Shown here: positions 46,201 to 54,615 of the stretch, in pieces
Layout: each line of letters opens with the position of its first letter
Numbering within the stretch: the first letter of the stretch is position 1
Source of the DNA: Coprobacillus sp. CAG:698
GTDB lineage: Bacteria > Bacillota_I > Bacilli_A > ML615J-28 > CAG-698
Assembly: GCA_000431235.1 (NCBI GenBank)
Contig: HF988700.1
Location: forward strand, 1-60,834
Length of the DNA: 60,834 nt
Reading direction: 5' to 3'
Notes under the pieces: model-generated
Told to the model about the DNA's origin: nothing
Database searches by the model: none
What the model saw: the letters and a program-made list of their open reading frames with translations, nothing else
Translations under genes and position numbers: made by a program

Positions 46201-46601
46201 TTTCTGTGGCTAACTACAGTGCTTATATGTACATTGCTGGTAGACAATATCCTGAAGCTTTAGGTAAAGAAGGATATAACAAAGTATGGTCTGTAATGAA
46301 CGAAATGTTCTTAAATACAATTAAATATCAAGAAGAAGATACATTATTCGATGCTAAAGCTGTTATGGAAAATAGTTTAAAGAATAGATTAGATAATCCA
46401 GCTTCAATCGAAGCAGTATTATTCTATGATGCTAAGAGAGTTTTGTTTGACCCTGCTCATGGTATCTATAGTTCTATATCTGTTACTCCACTTAAGTCTG
46501 CAGCTAACAATGCTATGTATGAAGGAAAAGATTACATCGAAGAATTCGAAAAAGTTAGAGAACAATTCGAAACTGATGTTAAGAAATTCTACGCTGCATA
46601 A
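43278..46601 (+). CDS. Lipoprotein: Big2 Ig-like repeats fused to ABC solute-binding domain, paralogue of 35020
   Basis: The 1107-residue lipoprotein has the lipobox LLGC (Cys near residue 19), then about seven Ig-like repeats (~25-655) and a C-terminal binding domain (~660-1107) starting LKGYKIIIMNADSALQDNDP. This is homologous to the 35020 product, including the shared sequences EAPWGAQR and YAYVPFPYP. The first three Ig repeats are very similar to each other. Own promoter, strong GAGGAGG site and own terminator suggest high expression. It likely feeds the same or a related CUT1 permease pair with a different glycan. Confidence 0.88.
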   Translation: MKKILAFLLTLSLAFVLLGCVKDVKPTSVEITGAKDMVVGDSLTLTAKVLPDDAKDKTVKWSSDNAEVATVSAGTVKALKEGTVNITAKATADEKVAKTVTIKITKAADVDPTEIKVTGLADIEVGKSIKLVVEVLPSGAKQEVEFKSNNEAIAKVDANGNVTGVALGEATITVSSKAKAEIKKEVTIKVVEKAQEVLPTSIKVTGETKVLVGKTVSLTVEVTPEEATNKEVEFKSSNEAIATVDAEGVVKGVKAGEVTITVTAKAKADVTAKITIKVEKEKVPGAPEYIQITGYKKNIKVGDTMELAAYLYSNVEEVTLSDYEWETDPKESDVAKIENGLFTALKAGTVSIKCLSTADKDIYSSIKITVVDDSEEYVYDVESLEYTFKKTEFLLHESIVSNMEKKILPDKLDNKDVYWESSDTKVVKISPTYRTPYIVGVGEVTITAFSAANPDISKEYTIVVKPYAAPTSFKVVDSMGEEVTEIKDLEVSRRKTISVSVEPEDGDPRATFESLNKDIATIDANGQILAVAEGETTIIVKSAAEGVEFEKQIKITVIPKKVQEIKVEYVEIEVENKTYVGYKLKAVATVYPTICPQGVTWEIHKTSTKFATINEEGMIVPIAEGTIKVRAVSQFDPSKKSAWKAITIEKPIEPFPVGDLKGYKIIIMNADSALQDNDPFYHKESNGIVTEYTQADKLYKQKAWKEVQDKYNCEIVVEAYPPEAPWGAQRIKWIIDNATNGTSKCDLGIIATNWIPQFGAANAAVDVTEMYERYGMSQIEPALKTAGSYKGKLLVASTGISSTNTYVSLGLFYNYGWLKKLGVKDPATMFNNGEWTYTGFTNWVINTQAVLGENEHVLQGSPYYYWFGMTNAAGIQVVDANMATVNVDDEKSIEASNVIYNLVQHECVLKPQVWAEQSESEYSFHKGKTLMTTGDIWFIRNAGRWTKDMWGEGTTEYAYVPFPYPDTMAKEDTRISVANYSAYMYIAGRQYPEALGKEGYNKVWSVMNEMFLNTIKYQEEDTLFDAKAVMENSLKNRLDNPASIEAVLFYDAKRVLFDPAHGIYSSISVTPLKSAANNAMYEGKDYIEEFEKVREQFETDVKKFYAA

Positions 46602-46618
46602 AAATTGATAATTAGATT

Positions 46619-46655
46619 ATCTCCTACTATATTCTAGTAGGAGATTTCTTTTTTT
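46619..46655 (+). terminator. Intrinsic terminator after 43278 gene
   Basis: ATCTCCTACTA pairs perfectly with TAGTAGGAGAT around TATTC, then TTCTTTTTTT. Confidence 0.92.
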
Positions 46656-46707
46656 ACAAATTTATGAAAAGTAATCATAAAAAATCATTTAAATAAAATA
46701 AAAAATG

Positions 46708-46716
46708 TGATATACT
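46708..46716 (+). promoter_or_regulatory. Extended -10 promoter of peptidoglycan-salvage operon
   Basis: TGA-TATACT with no good -35 box (TTTAAA at 17 bp). It would drive the seven-gene operon 46776-54514. Confidence 0.5.
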
Positions 46717-46740
46717 ATTTATGTATTAAAATTACCATGA

Positions 46741-46763
46741 AGGAGGAACTCAGGGTAACCTGA
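46741..46763 (+). other. Displaced Shine-Dalgarno followed by GNRA-type hairpin
   Basis: AGGAGG (46741-46746) lies 29 nt upstream of ATG 46776, too far for normal use. Between them TCAGG-GTAA-CCTGA forms a 5-bp hairpin with a GTAA tetraloop. An 8-codon frame (46737-46763) with no ribosome site of its own also spans it. The arrangement could regulate translation of the operon. Confidence 0.4.
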
Positions 46764-46775
46764 TATACTTAAACT

Positions 46776-47942
46776 ATGGATATGGAAAAATATACTAGTG
46801 GAAAGGTCTATCTAGTCTTTGAATGGGCTTTTAAATTAATTGTTTGGAATTTATTAACATTATTAATCGTTGCACTTTTCGCAAGCGTTCCAGCAATTAC
46901 ATTTTACAAAATACAAAATGATTATTTGATAAATACTGTTGAGGCTAACAATTATGATGAAATAATAGTTACCTTAAACAATGGAAATCGAAAATCAGTA
47001 GGTACAAACATCACTAATCATATTAATAATTTAGAAATAGATGATGTACGTGCAGAAGACGATTATATCTATTTAGACTTATATTATGATAAAAATTCTT
47101 ATACAGTTGCAACACCAAATAAAGAAAAATATCGTGAACTTGATAAAGATAAAACATACTTTAATGAAAAAAATGAGCTAGTATTGTACGGAATGAAAAA
47201 AGAAACTAACGTTGGTAACATTTTTGATAGTAATCTTTCAAGTGAACAAAGTAAAATAGACATAAATAATAATGTGGTTATATCATTTGAAAATGGAACA
47301 AAAATTAATTATGGTAATAAAATTGATACAAAAAGTTCCTTGTGCGGTGCACTTATAATTATTGCTGTTGTTTTGGGGTTCTTTGCTTTTATACCATGTT
47401 TTATAACTATTTTTTCAATGATAAAAATCTTTTCTGAAGATGGTTCAGCAAATACCTTTACTTTGTTTTTCAATAGATTGTGGGACAATTTTAAGGCTAT
47501 ATACAAAATAGAATTAATCTTAATTCCAATACTTGTCATTATGTCATTTGCATTATACTTTTATTATCGCGTTATAAATGGTTTAGACTCGAAGAGGTTT
47601 TTCCTAACATTTTCATATTCAATTATATTAATAACATTAATAATATTTGCATTATGGCTTGTTAATTTACCTTTAACATTAGGTTATTTTCGAATGCGAC
47701 CATATACAATTGTAAAGTTTACTTTAATAATGGCTTTTAAAAATATACTATTTACCTTATTATATATTGTTATATATGCAATACCAGTATTAGTATGTTT
47801 TATAAATGGGTTCTTTATTCCAATATGGTTTTTAGTAGGCATAAGTTTGCCAGAATTAATTATTTATTTGCTGAGTGCAAAAAAATATAGATATTTAGTA
47901 CAAAATTTAGACATTATAACTGAAGAAGATCTGGAGGATTAA
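46776..47942 (+). CDS. YesL/DUF624-like multi-pass membrane protein with large extracellular loop
   Basis: The 388-residue protein has a first membrane segment at ~20-43 following FEWAFKLIVWNLLTLL. A soluble loop of ~140 residues (45-185) follows, then four or so further segments. The pattern, first helix, PAITFY, and later FFNRLWDNFKAIYK, resembles YesL/DUF624 proteins, which are usually ~210 residues. The inserted loop is unusual. YesL-type genes sit next to sugar ABC systems and glycoside hydrolases. It heads the salvage operon; ATG 46782 is an alternative start. Confidence 0.7.
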   Translation: MDMEKYTSGKVYLVFEWAFKLIVWNLLTLLIVALFASVPAITFYKIQNDYLINTVEANNYDEIIVTLNNGNRKSVGTNITNHINNLEIDDVRAEDDYIYLDLYYDKNSYTVATPNKEKYRELDKDKTYFNEKNELVLYGMKKETNVGNIFDSNLSSEQSKIDINNNVVISFENGTKINYGNKIDTKSSLCGALIIIAVVLGFFAFIPCFITIFSMIKIFSEDGSANTFTLFFNRLWDNFKAIYKIELILIPILVIMSFALYFYYRVINGLDSKRFFLTFSYSIILITLIIFALWLVNLPLTLGYFRMRPYTIVKFTLIMAFKNILFTLLYIVIYAIPVLVCFINGFFIPIWFLVGISLPELIIYLLSAKKYRYLVQNLDIITEEDLED

Positions 47943-47943
47943 A

Positions 47944-49080
47944 ATGAAACTTGGAATTGATTGTATAGATAGTTATCTTGATTTATTTAAAGGAAAAAGA
48001 GTTGGATTAATTACTAATCCAACAGGTATTAATAGTTCTTTTATTTCCTCTATAAATATATTAAAAGAAAAAACAAATCTTGTCGCTTTATATTCGCCTG
48101 AACATGGTGTAAGGGGCAATATTCAAGCTGGTGAAAGAATGGATTCTTATATAGATGAGGAAACAAATGTTATAGTTCATAGTTTGTATGGAAATACTAA
48201 AAAACCAACAAAAGAAATGATGGATGAAATTGATGTTATGTGCATTGATATACAAGATGCGGGAAGTAGATTTTATACTTTTATATACACAATGGCTTAT
48301 GCGATGATGGCATGCAAAGAGTATGGAAAGAAATTTGTTGTTTTTGATAGACCAAATCCAGCAGGTTGTGAAAAATATGAAGGTAATATTTTAGATTTAA
48401 AGTATAGATCATTTATTGGTTATTATCCAATTGTGCAAAGACATGGAATGACTATCTGTGAAATTGCAAAAATGTTTAATGAAGAATTTGAAATCGGCTG
48501 TGATTTAACAAACATTTTAATGGAAGGTTATACACGCGATATGTATTACGAAGATACAAAGAAATTATGGGTAGTACCATCACCAAACTTTCCAACTCCG
48601 CAAACAGCAATACTATATAATGCAACATGTATATTTGAAGGAACAAATATAAGCGAAGGAAGAGGTACGACAATTCCTTTCGAAATTGCTGGAGCTCCAT
48701 TTGTAAATGCTAACGAATATGCTAATAAATTAAATAGTTTACATTTACAAGGTGTATATTTTAGACCAATGTATTTTACACCAACATTTTCAAAGCATGA
48801 GAAAAAAATGTGTGGAGGTGTGCAAGTACATGTGATTGATAGAAATACATTTGAACCTGTAAAAACTGGATGGGCAATGCTTAATATAATTAGAGATTTG
48901 TATCCTAATGACTTTAAGGTTTTGCCTCCATATAAAGAGGGAATGGCATGTATGCTTGAATTAAATACAGGTTGTGATTATGTTACGAAGAATTCCAAAT
49001 CCATGGAAGAAGAATTCAAAATAATTGACGAAGATACTAAAAAGTTTGCAAAGATTAGAAATAAATATTTGTTATATTAA
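47944..49080 (+). CDS. namZ: Exo-beta-N-acetylmuramidase NamZ (DUF1343, GH171), no signal peptide
   Basis: The 378-residue protein has the DUF1343 signatures: GLITNPTGI, YSPEHGVRG (putative catalytic Glu53), DIQDAGSRFYTFIYT, FDRPNP and EGTNISEGRGTT. B. subtilis NamZ (YbbC) releases MurNAc from the non-reducing end of peptidoglycan fragments. That enzyme is exported, whereas this one begins MKLGIDCIDSYL with no signal peptide, so it should be cytoplasmic. TGGAGG precedes the ATG. The gene is followed 10 nt later by nagZ, consistent with alternating removal of MurNAc and GlcNAc. Confidence 0.9.
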   Translation: MKLGIDCIDSYLDLFKGKRVGLITNPTGINSSFISSINILKEKTNLVALYSPEHGVRGNIQAGERMDSYIDEETNVIVHSLYGNTKKPTKEMMDEIDVMCIDIQDAGSRFYTFIYTMAYAMMACKEYGKKFVVFDRPNPAGCEKYEGNILDLKYRSFIGYYPIVQRHGMTICEIAKMFNEEFEIGCDLTNILMEGYTRDMYYEDTKKLWVVPSPNFPTPQTAILYNATCIFEGTNISEGRGTTIPFEIAGAPFVNANEYANKLNSLHLQGVYFRPMYFTPTFSKHEKKMCGGVQVHVIDRNTFEPVKTGWAMLNIIRDLYPNDFKVLPPYKEGMACMLELNTGCDYVTKNSKSMEEEFKIIDEDTKKFAKIRNKYLLY

Positions 49081-49090
49081 GGGTGAATAT

Positions 49091-50689
49091 ATGAAAAAAA
49101 TGAAAACAATTAATGAAATGACAATAGAGGAAAAAATTGGTCAGCTATTGTGGATTGGATTTCAAGGATATGAATTTAATGACAACTTAAAGTATCTAAT
49201 TGATAAATATAAAGTCGGTAATATTATTCTATTTACAAGAAATATTAAAGACATTAAACAATTATATAATTTAAATAAAGAAATTCATGAATATATATAT
49301 GAAAAAACAAACATAATGCCTTTTATATCAATAGATCAAGAAGGCGGAATGGTGACAAGAATTATGGATGGAGCTACATTCTGCCCAGGCAATATGACTT
49401 TAGCTACATCTCCAGTAGAAAAAGCTTATGAAATTGGAAAAATAATGGGCGTTGAACTTCGTTCTCTAGGAATTAATATGAATCTTGCACCATCGCTTGA
49501 TGTTAATAATAATCCTCTTAACCCTGTAATAGGTGTTAGAAGTTATTCTGATGATCCTAAAGTTGTTAGTGAATATGGTAAAAATTATATAAGAGGATTA
49601 CAAGAACAAGGATTAATAGCAACAAGCAAACATTTCCCTGGCCACGGAGACACTGATAGTGATAGCCATAAAAGCTTACCTACAGTTGCTCATGATAAAG
49701 ATAGACTTGACAAAGTGGAACTATACCCTTTTAAGGCAAATATAAATGAAACAAAAGCTATTATGTCTGCTCACGTCTTTTTCCCTGCATATGAGCAAGG
49801 TAATCTTCCAGCAACTCTTTCATATAATGTTATTACTAATCTTTTAAAGAAAGAACTTGGATATAAAGGATTAGTGATTAGTGATTGTATGGAAATGAAA
49901 GCTATAGATGATAATTATACGACTCCTAAAGGGTGCCTAATGGGTTTAAAAGCAGGTTTAGATCAAGTTATGGTTTCAGCGACTTTTGAAAAGCAAATTG
50001 CTAGTTTAGAGACAATTCATGAGGCTTTTAAAAACGGGGAATTAACAGAAGAAGAAATAAATGAAAAAGTTGAAAAAATATTAAAACTTAAGGAAGAAAG
50101 TTTACCTTATATGCAAAAATACTTCTATGAAAAATCATTTGCTGAAGTTTATCCTACAATTGATAATCAGGCACATAAGGAAATAGCACAGAAAATTGTT
50201 GATGACTCATTAACTCTTGTAAAAGGAAAAAATATTTCGCTTTATAAGAAAACTCTTGTTATATGTGCTGAACCATTCGCAACAACTATTGCTGAAGACG
50301 AATTAAATGTTAGAAGTATTGCATCGGTAATCAAGGAACAAAAAATAGGTGTAGATGTAGAAAAAATAGAAGTAAATCTAAGCGAGGAAGAAATAGAAAG
50401 ACTATACAATGAAGCTAAAAAATATGAACAAGTTTTAGTATGTACTTACAATGCCAATTTGTTTACTAAACAAGCTGATTTAGTTAATAAACTTGATTTA
50501 CTAGATAATGAACTATTTGTTCTCTCTACAAGATCTCCTTATGATTTATATAAATTCAATCAAATAAGTAATTATTTGTGCTTGTATGAATATACTCCAA
50601 ATTCAGTTAGAACTATTGCTAAGTACTTAAAAGGAGAATTAGAACCAAAGGGGAAACTACCTGTAGATCTAAAAAAAAAATTAAAGTAG
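49091..50689 (+). CDS. nagZ: GH3 beta-N-acetylglucosaminidase NagZ, second copy, cytoplasmic
   Basis: ATG 49091 lies behind GGGTGA. The 532-residue enzyme is a paralogue of the 31778 product, with KHFPGHGDTDSDSH (acid/base pair) and ISDCMEMKAI (nucleophile Asp) and a C-terminal domain ending GKLPVDLKKK. No signal peptide. It acts with NamZ on the same fragments. Its last codons fall in a run of ten A at 50671-50680, and the mupG frame begins inside it, so slippage could fuse the two products. Confidence 0.9.
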   Translation: MKKMKTINEMTIEEKIGQLLWIGFQGYEFNDNLKYLIDKYKVGNIILFTRNIKDIKQLYNLNKEIHEYIYEKTNIMPFISIDQEGGMVTRIMDGATFCPGNMTLATSPVEKAYEIGKIMGVELRSLGINMNLAPSLDVNNNPLNPVIGVRSYSDDPKVVSEYGKNYIRGLQEQGLIATSKHFPGHGDTDSDSHKSLPTVAHDKDRLDKVELYPFKANINETKAIMSAHVFFPAYEQGNLPATLSYNVITNLLKKELGYKGLVISDCMEMKAIDDNYTTPKGCLMGLKAGLDQVMVSATFEKQIASLETIHEAFKNGELTEEEINEKVEKILKLKEESLPYMQKYFYEKSFAEVYPTIDNQAHKEIAQKIVDDSLTLVKGKNISLYKKTLVICAEPFATTIAEDELNVRSIASVIKEQKIGVDVEKIEVNLSEEEIERLYNEAKKYEQVLVCTYNANLFTKQADLVNKLDLLDNELFVLSTRSPYDLYKFNQISNYLCLYEYTPNSVRTIAKYLKGELEPKGKLPVDLKKKLK

Positions 50690-51717
50690 GTGCAAGCCTT
50701 TATGTAGGCTTAAAGGAATATCCTTTAAAAGAAAACCTAAAGTATTTAGATTTACTTAAAGAGACAGGAATTGATGAAGTATTCATATCAGCACATATTC
50801 CGGAAATGAATAAGAATTTTATTATAGAACTTCATAAAGTATGTGCTTATGCGGAAAAACTCAATATCAAAGTTATATTAGATGTATCTAAAAAAGCATA
50901 TTCTGAACTTAGCTTACCTAAGGTATATTCGTTAAGATTAGATTATGGGTTTAAATTAGATGAAATTATAGATATATATAAAAAGAATGAATGTGTAATC
51001 GAATTAAATGCATCAACAATTACTATTGATGAATTGATGTATCTAAAAAAACATGGAGTTAATTTGTCAACAATACGAATAAGTCATAACTTTTACCCTA
51101 AAAAATACACTGGTTTAAGTTTTGAAGATGTAATAAGCAAGAATGAAGCATATCATAAACTTGGTATGAAGGTAACTATATATATTCCGTCATTTAATCA
51201 AAAGAGACCGCCAATGTATGAGGGACTTCCTACTGTAGAACTTCATAGAAATATGAATCCTTATGCAATTCTCTCAACAATATCATATTTAAAATGTGAT
51301 GGCATCTTTTTTGGGGATGCATATGCTTCTAAAAAGGAACTAGAGTTTGCGAAGTCATTTGACTTTGATGTTATTCAAGTACCAATTGTAATAACATCGG
51401 ATACTAGTGTTTATGAAGAAGAGCTTTTGAAAAGAATGCATATTAATAGAAATGATGAAAATAGCTATTTTGTTAGATCATCATGCCGTTCATTTGATGA
51501 TATACTTCCTCATAATACTAATAAACGAGAAAAGTTCGATGTAACAATCGATAATGCAAAATTTGGAAGATATCAAGGTGAGGTTTGCATTATGAAAACA
51601 AATTTAGAAGCTGATGATAGAGTTAATGTTGTTGGTAAAGCTTTAATTAATGATTATGTATTAAAAGCAATAACTGGTGGGAAGAAATTCAAACTTGTAA
51701 TTGTTGGTAGTTTATAA
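50680..51717 (+). CDS. mupG: 6-phospho-N-acetylmuramidase MupG (DUF871), start in nagZ overlap
   Basis: The first ATG (50806) is too late: the frame upstream encodes KVGASLYVGLKEYPLKEN and IDEVFISAHIPE, the normal DUF871 N-terminus. The family start fits ATT at 50680 (or the A run just before), overlapping nagZ by 10 nt, with no ribosome site. The 345-residue product has a TIM barrel (1-230) and a C-terminal cyclophilin-like domain (NAKFGRYQGEVCIM, DDRVNVVG). MupG cuts MurNAc-6-P-GlcNAc produced by PTS uptake. Initiation could be at ATT, by coupling, or by slippage on A10 giving a NagZ-MupG fusion. Confidence 0.75.
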   Translation: MKVGASLYVGLKEYPLKENLKYLDLLKETGIDEVFISAHIPEMNKNFIIELHKVCAYAEKLNIKVILDVSKKAYSELSLPKVYSLRLDYGFKLDEIIDIYKKNECVIELNASTITIDELMYLKKHGVNLSTIRISHNFYPKKYTGLSFEDVISKNEAYHKLGMKVTIYIPSFNQKRPPMYEGLPTVELHRNMNPYAILSTISYLKCDGIFFGDAYASKKELEFAKSFDFDVIQVPIVITSDTSVYEEELLKRMHINRNDENSYFVRSSCRSFDDILPHNTNKREKFDVTIDNAKFGRYQGEVCIMKTNLEADDRVNVVGKALINDYVLKAITGGKKFKLVIVGSL

Positions 51718-51734
51718 AATGTTAAGGTGATAAA

Positions 51735-52865
51735 ATGAAAGTAATTGGACTAATGAGTGGTACATCACTTGATGGATGTGATGTTGCCCTTGTTGAAATA
51801 GAAAAAGATAATTATAAATTAATTGACTATTTATTATATCCATATAGTGATGAGTTTAAAGAAAAAATTAAAAGAAATCTTTCAGATGATACTGCAAAAC
51901 TTTCAGAGATTTGTAGTTTAAATTTTGAACTCCCTCATGTTTTTAAAAAGGCAGTAGATAGTCTTCTAGAAAAGAATAATTTAAGTTATAAAGATATTGA
52001 ACTTATTGCAAGCCATGGTCAAACTATATGGCATTGTCCACATGGCGGAAAGAATCAGGTTCCATCGACTTTACAAATTGGCAGCGGGCAAGTTTTAAGT
52101 ACGTTAACTCAAGTTAAGGTTGTTTCTAATTTTAGATTAAGCGACGTTGCTCTTGGAGGCGAAGGTGCTCCACTTGTTCCTGAATTTGAATATTTATATT
52201 TTAAAGATGACCAAAAAAACGTTGTATTACAAAATATTGGAGGAATGGGTAATTTAACCTATATTCCTAAAAAAGCTAGTGAAGATGATATAATTGCCTT
52301 TGATACTGGCCCTGGCAATGTGATGATAGATCATTTTATGAAAAAATATTATAACAAAGATTATGATGAGAATGGTGAAATTGCTTTAAAAGGTTCAATT
52401 ATTCTCCCTATCTTTAATGAGCTTATAAAAGATAGTTTCTTTGAACAAATGCCACCTAAAAGTACAGGACGAGAGAAATATTCCTTCGAAGCTTTAGAAT
52501 TACTTGCGGACAAATATTCTTTTGATATGTATGAAAAAGAGGATATTATTACAACAATAACGGAAATAACAGTTTATTCAATATCCTTAAACTATCGAAA
52601 GTTTTTAAAAGGTATTGACAAAATTGTTATAAGTGGCGGTGGAGTTCATAATCAATATATAATCAAAAGATTAAAAGAAGAATTCCCTGGAATTGTATAT
52701 TCTCTTGATGAATGTGGATTAAATAGCGATGCCAAAGAAGCTTTTGCTTTTGCAGTTTTAGGATATTTGACATTAAATGGAAAACATGGAAATGTTACTA
52801 AAGCAACAGGCGCTAGAAAAAAAGTCGTACTTGGTGAGCTTTCATATAATTTGGAGATTGATTAA
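51735..52865 (+). CDS. anmK: Anhydro-N-acetylmuramic acid kinase
   Basis: The 376-residue enzyme begins MKVIGLMSGTSLDGCD, the family signature, and contains SHGQTIWHCP, GGEGAPLVP, NIGGMGNLTY and FDTGPGNVMID. It hydrolyses and phosphorylates 1,6-anhydroMurNAc to MurNAc-6-phosphate. AAGGTGA precedes ATG. It stands 1 nt before murQ, its direct pathway partner. AnhydroMurNAc arises from lytic transglycosylases, often from other bacteria, so the gene supports scavenging. Confidence 0.96.
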   Translation: MKVIGLMSGTSLDGCDVALVEIEKDNYKLIDYLLYPYSDEFKEKIKRNLSDDTAKLSEICSLNFELPHVFKKAVDSLLEKNNLSYKDIELIASHGQTIWHCPHGGKNQVPSTLQIGSGQVLSTLTQVKVVSNFRLSDVALGGEGAPLVPEFEYLYFKDDQKNVVLQNIGGMGNLTYIPKKASEDDIIAFDTGPGNVMIDHFMKKYYNKDYDENGEIALKGSIILPIFNELIKDSFFEQMPPKSTGREKYSFEALELLADKYSFDMYEKEDIITTITEITVYSISLNYRKFLKGIDKIVISGGGVHNQYIIKRLKEEFPGIVYSLDECGLNSDAKEAFAFAVLGYLTLNGKHGNVTKATGARKKVVLGELSYNLEID

Positions 52866-52866
52866 T

Positions 52867-53775
52867 ATGCTAGTTGATTTAGAAAATATTAAAACAGAAT
52901 CTAGAAATGAAAAAACTAAAAACATTGATTTATTAAGTGAAGAAGAGATTCTAAGAATAATAAATGATGAAGATAAAAAAGTGGCTTTTGCAGTAGAAAA
53001 GGCTATTCCAGAAATAACAAAGCTTGTGAAAGTAGTTGAAAAGGCTATTGATAATGGCGGTAGATTAATTTATATGGGAGCTGGAACAAGTGGACGTGTT
53101 GGCGTGATAGATGCTGTAGAATGCTATCCTACGTTCGGTGTTTCAAATGATGAAGTTATGTGCTTGATGGCTGGCGGTGAAAAAGCTTTTGTTAAAGCTC
53201 AAGAAGGTGTTGAGGACGACGAAAAATTAGCAATTGACGATTTAAATAAAATTAACATAACTAAAAATGATGTCGTTGTAGGCATTGCCGCAAGTGGTAG
53301 AACTCCATATGTAGTAAGTGGATGCCGATATGCTAAAGAAAAAGGTGCGGTTACAGGATGTATAGTAACAACACCAGATAGTATACTTTCAAAAGTATGT
53401 GATATAAAAATTGAAGCAATAACTGGAAGTGAAGTTATTACAGGCTCAACAAGAATGAAATCGGGAACAGCTCAAAAAATGATATGCAACATGATAAGTA
53501 CAGCAGCAATGATTAAATTAGGTCATGTATATCAAAATTTAATGATTGATGTTGTACCAACTAATAAAAAGTTAGTTAGTAGGGCAATTAATATCATCAA
53601 AGAAATAACTGGCGTAACTGAGGAGATCGCATATGAGAAGTTTGCTAAATATAAAACAGTTAAGCATAGTTTATTCTCAATTATGAGTGGAATAGATGAT
53701 GAAAGTAAAGTTAATGAAATAATGGAAAAAAACAAACAAAACTTAAGAAAGGCATTGGAAAATATAAATGGTTAA
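52867..53775 (+). CDS. murQ: N-acetylmuramic acid 6-phosphate etherase
   Basis: ATG 52867 follows TGGAGA, 1 nt after the anmK stop; an earlier in-frame ATG lies within anmK. The 302-residue SIS-domain enzyme has GAGTSGRVGVIDAVECYPTFG (catalytic Glu in AVEC), AASGRTPYV and GSTRMKSGTAQKM. It cleaves the D-lactyl ether of MurNAc-6-P to GlcNAc-6-P and D-lactate. Its stop overlaps the hydrolase start by 8 nt. Confidence 0.96.
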   Translation: MLVDLENIKTESRNEKTKNIDLLSEEEILRIINDEDKKVAFAVEKAIPEITKLVKVVEKAIDNGGRLIYMGAGTSGRVGVIDAVECYPTFGVSNDEVMCLMAGGEKAFVKAQEGVEDDEKLAIDDLNKINITKNDVVVGIAASGRTPYVVSGCRYAKEKGAVTGCIVTTPDSILSKVCDIKIEAITGSEVITGSTRMKSGTAQKMICNMISTAAMIKLGHVYQNLMIDVVPTNKKLVSRAINIIKEITGVTEEIAYEKFAKYKTVKHSLFSIMSGIDDESKVNEIMEKNKQNLRKALENING

Positions 53776-54514
53776 ACATGTAGAAATAGTTAATAAAAAT
53801 GGTAGCATATTAAGAGGATATCTTAATTTACCAGACAATTTTAATGGTGATATAGTTGTTATGTTCCATGGATTTACTGGAAATAAAACAGAACATGCAA
53901 AGCATTTCCTTAATTTTTCAAGAATAATAAGTGAATATGGGTATGCTTCATTACGAATGGATTTTTATGGAAATGGTGAATCTGATGGTGATTTTAAAGA
54001 TTTTACAATGGATACTTTGATGAGTGATGCGGAAATAATCATTAATTCAGCATTTAACATTCAAGGTGTTAAAAAAGTTACACTTTTAGGATTTAGCATG
54101 GGTGGTGGCGTCGCAACATATATGTCTGTTAAATATGGTAACAAAATCTCTAAGGTTCTGCTATGGTCGGCAGCTGTAAATATTAATGATATAATTAGAA
54201 GAGCATTTGAAAATAGTCCTAAATTAGAAAATGGTAATGCTCAATTTGGAACATTTGAATTATCAGAAGAAATGTATGAGACATTAGATAAATACAATAC
54301 ACTTGAAGGTGTTAGTAAGTTTACTAATCCAGTTATGCTAATACATGGAAGATGTGATAAGGCTGTCGATTATTTAAACTCTGTGCGTACGACAGTTTTA
54401 TATCTAAATTCTCGTTTGCACATAATCAACGGTGCAGGACATGGTTATGATGCTAATTCTGAACGAGACGAATTATATAAAAAGTCTTTAGAATTCCTAC
54501 TTGAAAATAAATAA
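53768..54514 (+). CDS. Alpha/beta-fold serine hydrolase
   Basis: The 248-residue protein has an alpha/beta hydrolase fold: oxyanion region MFHGFTGNK, nucleophile Ser in GFSMGGG, Asp in HGRCDKAV and His in GAGHGYD. It overlaps murQ and is the last gene of the operon. No signal peptide. Substrate is unknown; context suggests an ester or amide on imported muropeptides, for example O-acetyl removal. That is inference only. Confidence 0.85.
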   Translation: MVKHVEIVNKNGSILRGYLNLPDNFNGDIVVMFHGFTGNKTEHAKHFLNFSRIISEYGYASLRMDFYGNGESDGDFKDFTMDTLMSDAEIIINSAFNIQGVKKVTLLGFSMGGGVATYMSVKYGNKISKVLLWSAAVNINDIIRRAFENSPKLENGNAQFGTFELSEEMYETLDKYNTLEGVSKFTNPVMLIHGRCDKAVDYLNSVRTTVLYLNSRLHIINGAGHGYDANSERDELYKKSLEFLLENK

Positions 54515-54546
54515 AAATAGGAAGTAATCATTAAGTAAATTTATAT

Positions 54547-54576
54547 GACGATAGTATTAAAAATGCTATCGTCTTT
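54547..54576 (+). terminator. Terminator after salvage operon
   Basis: GACGATAG pairs with CTATCGTC (extendable by four pairs) around an AT loop; only TTT follows, so it may be weak. Confidence 0.65.
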
Positions 54577-54615
54577 ATGCATAATGAAAAAAATATGAAA
54601 ATAAGTTAAAAAAAG

